The notes: generated by a model not told the origin, from the sequence alone. A DNA stretch of 64,000 nt from an uncultured Nocardioides sp. (GCF_947489365.1 NZ_CANLDB010000001.1:744001-808000); one strand, 5' to 3'. Counted from the stretch's first letter, positions 30,632 to 40,748 are shown. Numbers and translations: made by a program.

Positions 30632-33600
30632 GTGCCCGAGCCCAGCCCCGCCTACCGCCTGCTCCCGCCGTCCGCGCCGCCGGCGGCGCCGGTGCTGGAC
30701 GACGCGCAGAAGGCGGTCGTGGAGCACCCCGGCGGGCCCCTGCTCGTGCTCGCCGGCCCCGGCACCGGCAAGACGACGACGATGGTCGAGGCGATCGTCG
30801 ACCGGGTCGTGACCCGGGGCGCCCGCCCGGAGGAGGTGCTGGCGCTCACCTTCTCCCGCAAGGCCGCCGACCAGCTGCGCGACCGGGTCCAGGGCCGTCT
30901 CGCACGCACGACCTCGACCCGCACGTCGTGGACGTTCCACTCCTACGCGTTCGCCCTGGTCCGCCGCTACGCCCCGGACGACCTGTACGCCGCCGAGCCG
31001 CGATTGCTGTCGGCGCCCGAGCAGGACGTCGTCATCGCCGAGCTCCTCGCCGACCACCCGGAGTCCGTCACCTGGCCCGCGCACCTGCGGGCGGCGCTCG
31101 GCACCCGCGGCTTCGTCCGCGAGGTGCAGGCCGTCCTCTCCAGGGCCCTCGAGCGGACGCTCGAGCCCGCCGACCTCGTGGGGCTGGCCGAGGTCGAGCA
31201 GGCGCCCGAGCTCGCCGCCGCCGGTCGCTTCCTCGACCAGTACCTCTCGGTGCTCGCGCTGCGCAACGCCGTGGGGTACGCCGACCTGGTCGCCCGGGCC
31301 ACGCAGGTCGCCGAGGAGCACCGCGACGAGATCCGGGCCGGGCTGCGCCACGTGTTCGTTGACGAGTACCAGGACACCGACCCGGCCCAGGTCGCGCTGC
31401 TCCGCGCCGTCGCCGGCGACGGACGCGACCTCGTGGTCGTCGGCGACCCCGACCAGTCGATCTACGGCTTCCGCGGCGCCGACGTGCGCGGCATCCTCGA
31501 CTTCCCCGCTGCGTTCCCCACCGTCTCCGGCGCCCCGGCCGACGTCGTCGCGCTCGGCACCACGCGCCGGTTCGGCTCCCGCCTGCTGCGGGCCTCCCGG
31601 CGCGTGGTCGGCGGCATCCCCATCGCCGGCGCCATCCCGGCGTCCGCGCGGACGGTGTTCCGCCACCCCGAGTCCGCGGCCCAGGACCTCGGGCACGGCT
31701 CCGTCGAGGTGCTGACCTTCGACACGCCGCGGGCCGAGTCGGAGCACCTCGCCGACCTGCTGCGTCGCGCCCACCTCGAGGACGGCGTGCCCTGGTCCGA
31801 CATGGCCGTGCTCGTGCGGTCGGGGCGCGGCAGCATCCCCGGCCTGCGTCGCTCGCTGGTAGCGGCGGGCGTGCCGGTCGACGTGGCCGCCGACGAGACA
31901 CCCCTGGTCGACGAGGCCCCCGTGCAGCCGCTGCTGCGCGCCCTGCGGGTCGTGGTGGGCGACGCCGTCGACCACGGCGACCACGGGGACAGCCCCGAGG
32001 GCCCGGTGGACGTCGCCACCGAGCACGCCGAGGAGCTGCTGACCTCGCCGCTCGGCGGCCTCGACGCGACCGACCTGCGCGCCCTGCTGCGGGCGCTCCG
32101 CGCCGCCGACCCGCGGGTCACGTCCGCCGGCCTGCTGCGGTCCGTGGTCCTCGACCCGGCCCTGACCGCGGACCTGCCCGGCGAGGCGGCGCGCCGCGCC
32201 CACCGCCTCGCGACCCTGCTCGCGACGGCGCGGGCGCAGGACGCGGCCGGCGCGAGCGCCGAGCAGGTGCTCTGGACGCTCTGGGACGGCGTCGACTGGG
32301 GCCGACGGCTGCGGCGCGCCACCGAGACCGGCGGCAACGCCGCCCGCCTGGCCCACCGCGACCTGGACGCCGTCTGCGCGCTCTTCGAGACCGCAGCCCG
32401 CGACCAGGAGCGTCGCGGTCGCGTCGGCGCCGCCGGCTTCCTCGAGACCCTGCGCGCCCAGCGGATCCCGGGCGACACCCTCGCCGAGCGGGGCGTCCGC
32501 GGGGGAGCGGTGCGGCTCCTCACGGCCCACCGGTCGAAGGGGCTAGAGTGGCGGCTGGTCGTGGTCGCCGGGGTGCAGGAGCAGCGCTGGCCCGACGTGC
32601 GCCGCCGCGACTCGCTCCTGGGCGCCGACCGGATCGGCGGGCCCGACACCCCCGGCCTGCTGCCGCCCCCGTCGCGACGGGCGATGCTCGCCGAGGAGCG
32701 CCGCCTGTTCTACGTCGCCGTGACCCGCGCGCGCCAGCGGCTGGTCGTCACCGCCGTGGCCTCGCCCGACGACGACGGCGACCAGCCCTCGCGCTTCCTC
32801 GCCGAGCTCGGCGTCCCCGTCGTCCACCGCGTCGGTCGCCCCCGCCGCCCCCTCTCGCTCCCCGGCCTCGTCGCCGAGCTCCGCCGCACCCTCGCCGACC
32901 CGGAGGCCCCCGAGCCGCTGCGTGCCGCGGCCGCCCGACGCCTGGCCCGGCTCGCGTCCGCCGAGCACGCCGGCCGACCGCTCGCCGCCGCGGCAGACCC
33001 GGCGACCTGGTGGGGACTGCGCGCCCCGAGCCGGGCCGACGTCCCGGTGCGACCCGACGACGAGCCGCTGGTGCTGTCGGCCAGCACGCTCGAGGGCCTG
33101 CTGACCTGCCCCGCCCAGTGGTTCCTGCGCCGCGAGGCCGGCGGCGAGGAGGTCAGCTCCGCCAGCCAGGGCTTCGGCCAGGTCGTCCACGGCATCGCGG
33201 AGCGCTACGCCACCGCCGGGCCCGACCTCGACGTCGAGGTCGACCTCATGCCGCTGGTCGACGAGGTCTGGGACCGGATGGACTTCCGCACCCCCTGGTC
33301 GGCCGCCCGGGAGCGCACCGAGGTCCAGGCCGCCCTCGAGCGCTTCGTGGCGTGGGTCCGCACCCCGGGCGCCCGGCCGGTGATCGCGACCGAGCCCCGC
33401 CTGCGCGCCGAGGTGACCCTGCCGGGCGGCGAGACCGTCCGCCTCCACGGGTACGCCGACCGCCTCGAGCTCGACGAGGACGGCGCGGTCGTCGTGGTCG
33501 ACCTCAAGACCGGCAAGTACCCACCCACCCGCGACGAGGTCGCCGTCCACCCGCAGCTCGGGCTCTACCAGCTCGCCGTCGAGCACGGCGCCGTCGACGA

Positions 33601-33850
33601 GGCCCTGGGCGGGCCCGGCCGGTCGGGAGGAGCCGAGCTCGTGCAGCTGCGCCACGGCACCGACCTGCCGCGGGTCCAGCGCCAGCCGGCCACCCCGACC
33701 GACGAGGAGCCGCCCGTGCTCGCCCAGCTCGCCCAGGCCGCCGCCGCCTTGCGCGGCGAGGACTTCCCGGCCCGCCCCGGCAAGCAGTGCGACCGCTGCA
33801 CCTTCCACGCGGTGTGCCCCGACAAGAGCGCAGGGAGCGTCCTCTCGTGA
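30632..33850 (+). CDS. adnA: AdnA-type helicase-nuclease subunit
   Basis: A 1072-residue UvrD-like superfamily 1 helicase with a C-terminal RecB-like nuclease. Motifs: AGPGTGKTTT (I), TFSRKAADQL (Ia), VFVDEYQDTDPAQ (II), GDPDQSIYGFRGAD (III), LLTAHRSKGLEW (V) and YVAVTRARQR (VI). The nuclease shows HGYADRLE followed by VVVDLKTGKYPP and HPQLGLYQLAV. Cysteines in LLTCPAQWF and QCDRCTFHAVCP would hold the iron-sulfur cluster of this nuclease class. With AdnB it resects double-strand breaks in actinobacteria. The length and order before AdnB match the mycobacterial operon. GTG 30632 is the best-placed start; the next gene overlaps by 4 bases. Confidence 0.9.
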   Translation: MPEPSPAYRLLPPSAPPAAPVLDDAQKAVVEHPGGPLLVLAGPGTGKTTTMVEAIVDRVVTRGARPEEVLALTFSRKAADQLRDRVQGRLARTTSTRTSWTFHSYAFALVRRYAPDDLYAAEPRLLSAPEQDVVIAELLADHPESVTWPAHLRAALGTRGFVREVQAVLSRALERTLEPADLVGLAEVEQAPELAAAGRFLDQYLSVLALRNAVGYADLVARATQVAEEHRDEIRAGLRHVFVDEYQDTDPAQVALLRAVAGDGRDLVVVGDPDQSIYGFRGADVRGILDFPAAFPTVSGAPADVVALGTTRRFGSRLLRASRRVVGGIPIAGAIPASARTVFRHPESAAQDLGHGSVEVLTFDTPRAESEHLADLLRRAHLEDGVPWSDMAVLVRSGRGSIPGLRRSLVAAGVPVDVAADETPLVDEAPVQPLLRALRVVVGDAVDHGDHGDSPEGPVDVATEHAEELLTSPLGGLDATDLRALLRALRAADPRVTSAGLLRSVVLDPALTADLPGEAARRAHRLATLLATARAQDAAGASAEQVLWTLWDGVDWGRRLRRATETGGNAARLAHRDLDAVCALFETAARDQERRGRVGAAGFLETLRAQRIPGDTLAERGVRGGAVRLLTAHRSKGLEWRLVVVAGVQEQRWPDVRRRDSLLGADRIGGPDTPGLLPPPSRRAMLAEERRLFYVAVTRARQRLVVTAVASPDDDGDQPSRFLAELGVPVVHRVGRPRRPLSLPGLVAELRRTLADPEAPEPLRAAAARRLARLASAEHAGRPLAAAADPATWWGLRAPSRADVPVRPDDEPLVLSASTLEGLLTCPAQWFLRREAGGEEVSSASQGFGQVVHGIAERYATAGPDLDVEVDLMPLVDEVWDRMDFRTPWSAARERTEVQAALERFVAWVRTPGARPVIATEPRLRAEVTLPGGETVRLHGYADRLELDEDGAVVVVDLKTGKYPPTRDEVAVHPQLGLYQLAVEHGAVDEALGGPGRSGGAELVQLRHGTDLPRVQRQPATPTDEEPPVLAQLAQAAAALRGEDFPARPGKQCDRCTFHAVCPDKSAGSVLS

Positions 33851-36800
33851 CCGGCCCGACCACGACCCAGACCCCGACCCAGACCCCAGCCCCGACCCCC
33901 GACCCGACCCGGGCCCGCCGCGTCGACACCCCCGCCGAGCTGGCCGCGCTGCTCGGGGTGGCCTGGGAGTTCAGCCCCCAGCAGTTCGCCGCCGTCACCG
34001 CCCCCCTGGGCCCGGGCGTCGTCGTCGCCGGCGCCGGGTCGGGCAAGACCGCCGTGATGGCCGCCCGCGTCGTCTGGCTCGTCGCCACCGGGCGGGTCGC
34101 CCCCCACCAGGTGCTCGGCCTGACCTTCACCACGAAGGCCACCGCGGAGCTCCAGACCCGCATCCGCGAGAGCCTGCGCGCCGCCGACCTGCTGCCCGAG
34201 CGGGGCACGCGGGCGACGGAGCCGCCGGGCGCGCCGGACCCGACGGAAGGGGCCGACGGGGCCGACGGCGAGGACGACGAGCCGGAGGAACCGACGGTCT
34301 CGACGTACCACGCCTACGCCGCGGCGCTGCTCACCGAGCACGGCCTGCGGATCGGCCACGAGCCCGACACCCGCCTGATCGCGGACGCCAGCCGCTACCA
34401 GCTGGCCGCCCAGGCGGTGCAGGGCCACACCGGGGCGGTCGCACAGCTGACCGACCACCCGCAGACCGTCGTCCAGAACCTCCTCGCGCTCGACGCCGAG
34501 ATGAGCGAGCACCTCGTCGACCCCGACGAGGTCCGCGCGTACGACGTCCGCGAGCGCCAGCGGTTCGTCGACGGCATGGCCGCCGAGCACCGCAAGACCT
34601 ACCGCGAGGTCAACGAGAAGGCGATCTCGGCGATCGACCGGCGCGCCGAGCTGCTCGGGCTCGTGGCGGCGTACCGCGAGCGGAAGGCGCGGCTGGGGGC
34701 GATGGACTTCTCCGACCAGATCGCGCTCGTCGCCCGCCTCGCGCAGGAGCGGCCCGAGGTCGGAGCAGGGGAGCGGGAGCGGTTCCGGGTCGTGCTGCTC
34801 GACGAGTACCAGGACACCTCCGTCGCGCAGGCCCTGATGCTGAGCCGGCTGTTCTCCGGACCGGACGAGGCCTCGGGCCTGGGCCACCCGGTGACGGCGG
34901 TGGGCGACCCGCACCAGGCGATCTACGGCTGGCGCGGCGCGTCGGTGTCCAACATCCTCGAGTTCGCGCGGGACTTCCCGCCGGTGGCGGGCGAGCCGCT
35001 GCGCTTCCCGCTCACGGTCAACCGGCGCTCCGACGCGCGCATCCTCGCCACGGCCAACCACCTCGCGGCGGACCTCTACGCCGCCCGGGCGGACCTCGAG
35101 CCGCTGGTGCCCGCGCCGGGTGCCGCCGACGGCCACGTCGGCTGCCTGGTGACCGAGACCGCCGCCGACGAGCTGGCGTGGCTGGCGCGCAGCGTGCGGG
35201 AGACGCACGACGACCTGGTCCGGGCCGCCGGCCCGGACGCTCCGGTGTGGCGCGAGATCGCCGTGCTGACCCGCGACAACAAGCAGGCCGCGGCGTGCTT
35301 CGACGTGCTCTCCGACGCCGAGGTCCCGGTCGAGATCGTCGGCCTCAAGGGCCTGCTGCGGCTGCCCGAGGTCGCCGAGGTCCTCGCCTGCCTCACCCTC
35401 GCCGCCGACGTCACCGCCAACAGCGCCCTGCTGACGCTGCTCGCCGGGCCGCGGTGGGCCGTGGGTCCACGCGACCTGGCGCTGCTGGGGCAGCGGGCCA
35501 AGGAGCTGGCGGAGGTGCCCGCCCCCTCCGACGCCGAGGACGGCGCCGGGGCGGGGCCCCACGACGACCTCCGGGACGACCTCCTCGCCGCCGTGGCCGG
35601 AGCCGACGCCACCGAGCTGCCCTGCCTCTGCGACGCCCTGGACGACCCCGGTGAGCGGCCCTACAGCGCGCAGGCGAGGGAGCGGTTCGCCCTGCTGGCG
35701 GTCGAGCTGCGGCGCCTGCGCGCCGCGGCCGGCGAGCCGGTGCTCGACCTGGTGCGGCGCGTGCTCGACGTGACGGGCATCGACGTGGAGCTCGACTCCT
35801 CGGTCAGCCCCGCCGCCGCGGCCCGCCGCGACAACCTCGACCTGTTCGTGCAGGCCGTCGCCGACTTCCAGGCCGTCGACGGCCGGGTCAGCCTGCCTGC
35901 GCTGCTGGCGTGGCTGGAGGCGGAGGACGAGTACGGCCAAGGCCTGGACGTCGCCGTTCCCAGCGAGGCCGACTCCGTCAAGCTGCTCACCGTCCACCGG
36001 GCCAAGGGCCTGGAGTGGGACGCCGTGTTCGTCGTCGGCGTCTGCGAGTCCAAGTTCCCCACCCGGCAGACCCGCTCCACCTGGCTGACCGTGCCCGCCG
36101 CGCTGCCCATGGCCCTGCGCGGCGACGCCCGGGACCTGCCGGTCCTCGCCGGCCACACCCCGGCCGACGTCAAGGCCCTGCTGGCCGCGAACCGCGAGCA
36201 CGCCGCCACCGAGGAGCTCCGGCTGGCGTACGTCGGGTGGACCCGCGCCCGCCACCGGCTCACGGTCTCGGCCCACTGCTGGACCCGGGGCCGCAAGTCC
36301 GGCCTCGGCCCCTCGGCGTACATCGAGGCGACCCGGCAGGCGATGGCCGGCTGGGGCGCGGAGCCCGAGGCGTGGCTCGGTGTCCCCGCGAAGGGGGAGG
36401 TGAACCCCGTCGGGGAGGAGCCGGACCAGGCCTGGCCGATCGCACACCACGCGACCCGCGAGGTCGAGCGGCGCCACGAGGCCGCCCGGCGGGTGCGTGA
36501 GGCCGACCCCGACGAGCCCGACGGTCTCGAGGACGTCCTCCTCGCCGAGCAGGTCACCCGCTGGGACACCGAGATCGACCGCCTGCTGACCGAGGCGGTC
36601 GGCGACGCGGGCCAGGAGGTGGGGGTGCCCCTGCCCCCGAGCGTGTCCGCCACCTCGCTGTCGCGGCTGCGCGACCCCGCGGCGTACGCCCGGGACCTCG
36701 CGCGCCCGCTGCCGCGGCCGCCGTCGTCCACGGCGCGCTCCGGCACCGACTTCCACACCTGGGTGGAGAACCGCTTCGGCCAGCAGCAGCTCATCGACCC

Positions 36801-37197
36801 CGACGAGCTCGAGGACCGCGCCGACGCCCGGGTCGACGACCCCGCCGACCTGGACGCGCTCGTCGCGGCGTTCGAGGCGGGGCCCTTCGCCGACCGACCG
36901 CCGCACGCGGTGGAGGCCCCGTTCGCCCTCGTCCTGGCCGGGCAGGTCGTGCGCGGCCGCATCGACGCGGTGTTCGCGGAGCCCGACGGCTCCTGGCTGC
37001 TCGTCGACTGGAAGACCGGCCGCACCGAGCTCGCCGACCCGTGGCAGCTCGCGGTCTACCGGGTCGCCTGGGCCGAGCTGGTGGGGGTCGACGTGGAGCA
37101 GGTGCGCGCGGCGTTCTTCCACGTGCGCAGCGGGCGCCTGGTGAGTCCCGACGACCTGCCCGACCGCGCCGCGCTGGAGGCGATGCTGCGGGCGTAG
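33847..37197 (+). CDS. adnB: AdnB-type helicase-nuclease subunit
   Basis: A 1116-residue partner of AdnA. It has a Thr/Pro-rich N-terminal stretch, then FSPQQFAAVTAP, AGAGSGKTAVMA (I), LTFTTKATAELQ (Ia), LLDEYQDTS (II), GDPHQAIYGWRGAS (III), LLTVHRAKGLEW (V) and YVGWTRARHRL (VI). The C-terminal nuclease has RGRIDAVFAEPDG and LLVDWKTGR with WQLAVYRVAW. Mg-dependent nuclease residues are present in both subunits, as in AdnAB. In mycobacteria this heterodimer, rather than RecBCD, is the resection motor of the double-strand-break pathway. Its stop codon TAG forms part of the -10 box of nudC. Confidence 0.9.
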   Translation: MTGPTTTQTPTQTPAPTPDPTRARRVDTPAELAALLGVAWEFSPQQFAAVTAPLGPGVVVAGAGSGKTAVMAARVVWLVATGRVAPHQVLGLTFTTKATAELQTRIRESLRAADLLPERGTRATEPPGAPDPTEGADGADGEDDEPEEPTVSTYHAYAAALLTEHGLRIGHEPDTRLIADASRYQLAAQAVQGHTGAVAQLTDHPQTVVQNLLALDAEMSEHLVDPDEVRAYDVRERQRFVDGMAAEHRKTYREVNEKAISAIDRRAELLGLVAAYRERKARLGAMDFSDQIALVARLAQERPEVGAGERERFRVVLLDEYQDTSVAQALMLSRLFSGPDEASGLGHPVTAVGDPHQAIYGWRGASVSNILEFARDFPPVAGEPLRFPLTVNRRSDARILATANHLAADLYAARADLEPLVPAPGAADGHVGCLVTETAADELAWLARSVRETHDDLVRAAGPDAPVWREIAVLTRDNKQAAACFDVLSDAEVPVEIVGLKGLLRLPEVAEVLACLTLAADVTANSALLTLLAGPRWAVGPRDLALLGQRAKELAEVPAPSDAEDGAGAGPHDDLRDDLLAAVAGADATELPCLCDALDDPGERPYSAQARERFALLAVELRRLRAAAGEPVLDLVRRVLDVTGIDVELDSSVSPAAAARRDNLDLFVQAVADFQAVDGRVSLPALLAWLEAEDEYGQGLDVAVPSEADSVKLLTVHRAKGLEWDAVFVVGVCESKFPTRQTRSTWLTVPAALPMALRGDARDLPVLAGHTPADVKALLAANREHAATEELRLAYVGWTRARHRLTVSAHCWTRGRKSGLGPSAYIEATRQAMAGWGAEPEAWLGVPAKGEVNPVGEEPDQAWPIAHHATREVERRHEAARRVREADPDEPDGLEDVLLAEQVTRWDTEIDRLLTEAVGDAGQEVGVPLPPSVSATSLSRLRDPAAYARDLARPLPRPPSSTARSGTDFHTWVENRFGQQQLIDPDELEDRADARVDDPADLDALVAAFEAGPFADRPPHAVEAPFALVLAGQVVRGRIDAVFAEPDGSWLLVDWKTGRTELADPWQLAVYRVAWAELVGVDVEQVRAAFFHVRSGRLVSPDDLPDRAALEAMLRA

Positions 37198-37200
37198 ATT
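37195..37200 (+). promoter_or_regulatory. nudC -10 box TAGATT built on the adnB stop codon
   Basis: TAGATT begins with the TAG stop codon of adnB and ends 8 bases before GTG 37209, so a leaderless nudC transcript can start just downstream of adnB. Confidence 0.45.
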
Positions 37201-37208
37201 CGCCGCTC

Positions 37209-38126
37209 GTGGCCCACCCGCACCAGCGCATCTCCCTGACCCCGCACGACCGCCTCGGCGTCCACCGCCGCGACGCCGTCTGGCTCGACGACCGGTGGCA
37301 GCAGGCCGGTACGCGGGTGCTGCCCGTGGCCGGCGGGCGCGTCCGTCGTACCGGGCGCGACGAGGGCGGCGGCCCGGCCTGGACCAGCCCGGACGCGGCG
37401 CCCGAGGGTCGGCGGGTGCTGCTCGGCGAGCGCGACGGCACCACGTCGTTCGCCGTCATGGTCGACCCCGGGTCGGTGGACGAGGATGACCGGTCGTGGG
37501 CGGCGCTGCGCGAGATGCTGCCCGTGGTCGACGGCCACCCCGACGCCCCGCTGGTGCTGCACGCCGTCGGCCTCGGCGAGTGGCTGGCCGTCACCCGGTT
37601 CTGCCCGAACTGCGGGGCCGGCCTCGAGGCCGCCGCGTCCGGGCACGAGCTGGAGTGCCCGCGGTGCGGTCGGCGCCAGTTCCCGCGCACCGACGCGGCC
37701 GTGATCATGCTCGTGCGCCACGGCGTCCCCGGCGCGGACGACGAGCGCTGCCTGCTGGGCCGCCAGGCCGTCTGGCCGGAGGGCCGCTTCTCGACCCTGG
37801 CGGGGTTCTACGAGCCGGGGGAGACCCTCGAGGACACGGTGCGCCGCGAGGTGGCCGAGGAGACCGGGGTGCAGGTGGGCGACGTCGAGTACTTCGGCAA
37901 CCAGCCGTGGCCGCTGCCGGCCAGCCTGATGCTCGGGATGGTCGCCGAGGCGACCAGCACGGACATCGTCCGCGTCGACGACGAGCTCGAGGATGCGCGC
38001 TGGTTCACCCGCGCCGAGATGGCCGAGCAGGCTGCGGCGGGGGAGCTCGTCCTCCCCGGCGGCATCTCGATCAGCCGCTCGCTGATCGAGCACTGGTACG
38101 GCGGGGAGCTGCCCGGCTCCTGGTGA
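37209..38126 (+). CDS. nudC: NAD(+) diphosphatase NudC
   Basis: A 305-residue protein. A zinc ribbon (CPNCGAG ... CPRCGRR) precedes the Nudix box GFYEPGETLEDTVRREVAEE and the NudC-specific NQPWPLPASLMLG (SQPWPFPxS-type motif). It hydrolyses NAD(H) to NMN and AMP and removes NAD caps from RNA. The mycobacterial homologue also inactivates NAD adducts of isoniazid. It is located between adnB and mycoredoxin as in M. tuberculosis, but the K+ channel gene (Rv3200c) found there is missing here. Confidence 0.92.
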   Translation: MAHPHQRISLTPHDRLGVHRRDAVWLDDRWQQAGTRVLPVAGGRVRRTGRDEGGGPAWTSPDAAPEGRRVLLGERDGTTSFAVMVDPGSVDEDDRSWAALREMLPVVDGHPDAPLVLHAVGLGEWLAVTRFCPNCGAGLEAAASGHELECPRCGRRQFPRTDAAVIMLVRHGVPGADDERCLLGRQAVWPEGRFSTLAGFYEPGETLEDTVRREVAEETGVQVGDVEYFGNQPWPLPASLMLGMVAEATSTDIVRVDDELEDARWFTRAEMAEQAAAGELVLPGGISISRSLIEHWYGGELPGSW

Positions 38127-38158
38127 GCCGGGCGCCCGCCGCCGGTGCCGCGCGGCCG

Positions 38159-38407
38159 TCAGGCCAGCGCGGCCAGCTTCTCCTTGACCTGCGCCAGGGA
38201 GGGGTTCGTCTGCGCGGTCCCGTCGGAGTAGACCAGCGTCGGGACGGTCTGGTTGCCGTTGTTCGCCTGCTCGACGATCGCGACGGCGTCGGGCTGCTGC
38301 TCGATGTCGACCATGTCGAACTCGATCCCCTCGCGAGCCAGCTGGCTCTTGAGGCGGTGGCAGTACCCGCACCACGGAGTGCTGTACATCGTGAACGACC
38401 CGGCCAT
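38159..38407 (-). CDS. mrx1: Mycoredoxin
   Basis: An 82-residue glutaredoxin-like protein with the active site YSTPWCGYCHRLK (CxxC), the cis-Pro in TVPTLVY and a compact thioredoxin fold. Mycoredoxin-1 reduces mycothiol-mixed disulfides, consistent with a mycothiol-using actinobacterium. GAAGGGAC lies before the ATG at 38407. It is divergent from uvrD2 with a 76-base gap and converges on nudC. Confidence 0.9.
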   Translation of the reverse strand: MAGSFTMYSTPWCGYCHRLKSQLAREGIEFDMVDIEQQPDAVAIVEQANNGNQTVPTLVYSDGTAQTNPSLAQVKEKLAALA

Positions 38408-38483
38408 CTGAGGACTGTCCCTTCGCACGTCTACTGTTCCTGACGCACCCTCAACCACCGCGATCCGGGAGTTCATTCCGCCC

Positions 38484-40550
38484 ATGCCCGACCCCCTGTC
38501 CGACCCCGGGGCACTGCTCGACGCCCTCGACCCCGAGCAACGTCGGGTGGCCGAGGCACTGCGGGGTCCGGTGCGCGTGCTCGCCGGTGCGGGGACCGGC
38601 AAGACCCGGGCCATCACCCACCGGATCGCGTACGGCGTGGCCACCGGCGTCTACGCCCCGACCGAGGTCCTGGCCGTCACGTTCACCACCCGCGCGGCGG
38701 GCGAGATGCGCGGCCGGCTCCGCGGGCTCGGCGCCCCCGGCGTCCAGGCGCGGACCTTCCACTCCGCCGCGCTGCGGCAGCTCCGCTACTTCTGGCCGCA
38801 GGTCCACGGCACCGACCTGCCGACGCTAACGGAGTCCAAGCTGTCGATGCTCGCGCTGGCCTCGCGCCACTGCCGGCTCCGGCTCGACCAGGCCGGGCTG
38901 CGCGACCTCGCCTCCGAGGTCGAGTGGGCGAAGGTCAGCAACGTCACGCCCGCCGACTACGAGCGGGTCGCCACCCGCGCGGGGCGCTCGGTGACGGGCC
39001 AGGACGCAGCCAGCGTCGGACGCCTGTTCGCGGCGTACGAAGAGGTCAAGCGCGACCAGGGCCGCATGGACATGGAGGACGTCCTGCTGCTCACCGCGGC
39101 GACGCTGGACGCCGACGAGCGGGTCGCGGCGCGCGTGCGCTCGCAGTACAAGTGGTTCGTCGTCGACGAGTTCCAGGACGTCTCCCCGCTCCAGGCCGCG
39201 CTGCTGCGGCTGTGGCTCGGCGGGCGCGACGAGATCTGCGTGGTGGGCGACCCGGCCCAGACGATCTACTCCTTCGCGGGGGCCGACGCCGACTACCTGC
39301 GCCACTTCACCCGTGAGCACCCGGCGGCGACGACCGTCGAGCTGGTGCGCAACTACCGCTCCACCCCCGAGGTGGTCGCCTCCGCCAACCGCCTGCTCAC
39401 CGGCACCGCGAGCAAGGGCGTCGAGCTGGCCGCGCAGCGCCCGTCCGGGCCGGCCGTGACGTGGACCGGCCACGCCGACGAGGTCGCCGAGGCGACCGCG
39501 GTCGCCGAGCAGGTCCACCGGCTCCACGCCGCCGGCACCCCGCTGCGCGAGATCGCCGTGCTCTTCCGCATCAACGCCCAGTCGGAGCAGATGGAGGAGG
39601 CGCTCGCCGCCCGCAGCATCGCGTACGTCGTGCGCGGCGCCGCCCGGTTCTTCGACCGCGCCGAGGTCCGCCAGGCCGTGATGCTGCTGCGAGGCAGCGC
39701 CCGGGCCGGGGAGGCCGGGTCCGACCTGGTCGCCGACACCCGCGCGACGCTCACCGGCGCCGGCTGGAGCGAGGAGCCGCCCGAGGGTCGCGGCCAGGTG
39801 CGCGACCGGTGGGAGTCGCTGCAGGCGCTGGTCGACCAGGCCGTCGAGCACGCCGCCACCCACCCCGACGCCACGCTCGGCGACTTCGTCGACGAGCTCG
39901 ACCGGCGGGCGGCCGAGCAGCACGCCCCCGTCGCCGAGGGCGTCACCCTGTCGACCTTCCACGCCGCGAAGGGCCTGGAGTGGGACGCCGTGTTCCTCAC
40001 CGGGGTCCAGGAGGGCACCCTCCCCATCACGTACGCCGAGGGGCCCGTCGCCGTCGAGGAGGAGCGACGACTGCTGTACGTCGGGATCACCCGCGCGCGA
40101 CGTGACCTCGCCGTCAGCTGGTCCGCGGCCCGCAACCCCGGCGGTCGCCAGAGCCGCCGTCCCTCCCGCTTCCTCGACGGCCTGCGACCCGCCGACGCCG
40201 GGGGCTCGTCCGCCGCCGGGGTCGCGCCCGGTGGTCGCAAGCGCGCCCGCAAGGCGCAGCACTGCCGTGAGTGCGGCCGTCCCCTCAGCGCCCCGGCGGA
40301 GCGCAAGACCGGACGCTGCGAGAACTGCCCGGCCTCGTACGACGAGGCGCTGTTCGAGCGCCTGCGGGAGTGGCGCGTCGGGCGCGCGGGGGAGGAAAAG
40401 GTGCCGGCGTACGTCGTGTTCACCGACGCCACCCTCCAGCTCATCGCCGAGATGCGGCCCGACTCCCCGGAGGCGCTGCTGCGCATCAGCGGGGTCGGCC
40501 GCGCCAAGCTCGAGCGCTACGGCGAAGACGTCCTCGGTCTCGTCGGCTGA
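38484..40550 (+). CDS. uvrD2: ATP-dependent DNA helicase UvrD2
   Basis: A 688-residue SF1A helicase: LAGAGTGKTRA (I), TFTTRAAGEM (Ia), VVDEFQDVSPLQ (II), GDPAQTIYSFAGAD (III), LSTFHAAKGLEW (V) and YVGITRARRDL (VI). It is followed by a tetracysteine zinc motif (HCRECGRPL ... GRCENCP) and a C-terminal HRDC domain (FTDATLQLIAEM, GVGRAKLERYG). This architecture defines actinobacterial UvrD2. The helicase unwinds 3'-tailed DNA in repair. It sits next to whiB7 as in mycobacteria. Confidence 0.93.
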   Translation: MPDPLSDPGALLDALDPEQRRVAEALRGPVRVLAGAGTGKTRAITHRIAYGVATGVYAPTEVLAVTFTTRAAGEMRGRLRGLGAPGVQARTFHSAALRQLRYFWPQVHGTDLPTLTESKLSMLALASRHCRLRLDQAGLRDLASEVEWAKVSNVTPADYERVATRAGRSVTGQDAASVGRLFAAYEEVKRDQGRMDMEDVLLLTAATLDADERVAARVRSQYKWFVVDEFQDVSPLQAALLRLWLGGRDEICVVGDPAQTIYSFAGADADYLRHFTREHPAATTVELVRNYRSTPEVVASANRLLTGTASKGVELAAQRPSGPAVTWTGHADEVAEATAVAEQVHRLHAAGTPLREIAVLFRINAQSEQMEEALAARSIAYVVRGAARFFDRAEVRQAVMLLRGSARAGEAGSDLVADTRATLTGAGWSEEPPEGRGQVRDRWESLQALVDQAVEHAATHPDATLGDFVDELDRRAAEQHAPVAEGVTLSTFHAAKGLEWDAVFLTGVQEGTLPITYAEGPVAVEEERRLLYVGITRARRDLAVSWSAARNPGGRQSRRPSRFLDGLRPADAGGSSAAGVAPGGRKRARKAQHCRECGRPLSAPAERKTGRCENCPASYDEALFERLREWRVGRAGEEKVPAYVVFTDATLQLIAEMRPDSPEALLRISGVGRAKLERYGEDVLGLVG

Positions 40551-40634
40551 CCCGGCGCGGGTCCGTCCGGGACGAATCCGCGCCGAAAGAGAGCCGATCC
40601 CGGGGCCGCACACGGCGGGCACGAAATCAACGGG

Positions 40635-40673
40635 TTTATTCGTTTGCCCCTTTCCTGTAAGGGGCGTTACGGT
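40635..40673 (+). promoter_or_regulatory. whiB7 promoter with AT-rich WhiB7-type element
   Basis: TTTATT (40635-40640) lies 3 bases before the -35 TTGCCC (40644-40649), followed 18 bases later by the -10 TACGGT (40668-40673). In WhiB7-dependent promoters an AT-rich patch sits just upstream of -35, where the AT-hook of WhiB7 binds alongside sigma-A. This stretch is strikingly AT-rich for the window, so autoactivation is likely. Confidence 0.75.
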
Positions 40674-40748
40674 TCACGGGAACTGACCAGCAGCGCACCA
40701 CGCCCCCGCCAAGGGGCGGCGCACGAGGCCCGGATGGAGGTGGCCGCG

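Noticed and set aside
38127..38158. A terminator between nudC and mycoredoxin genes
   Set aside because: Only a short CGGGCGCCCG palindrome is present in the 32-base gap, too weak to call.
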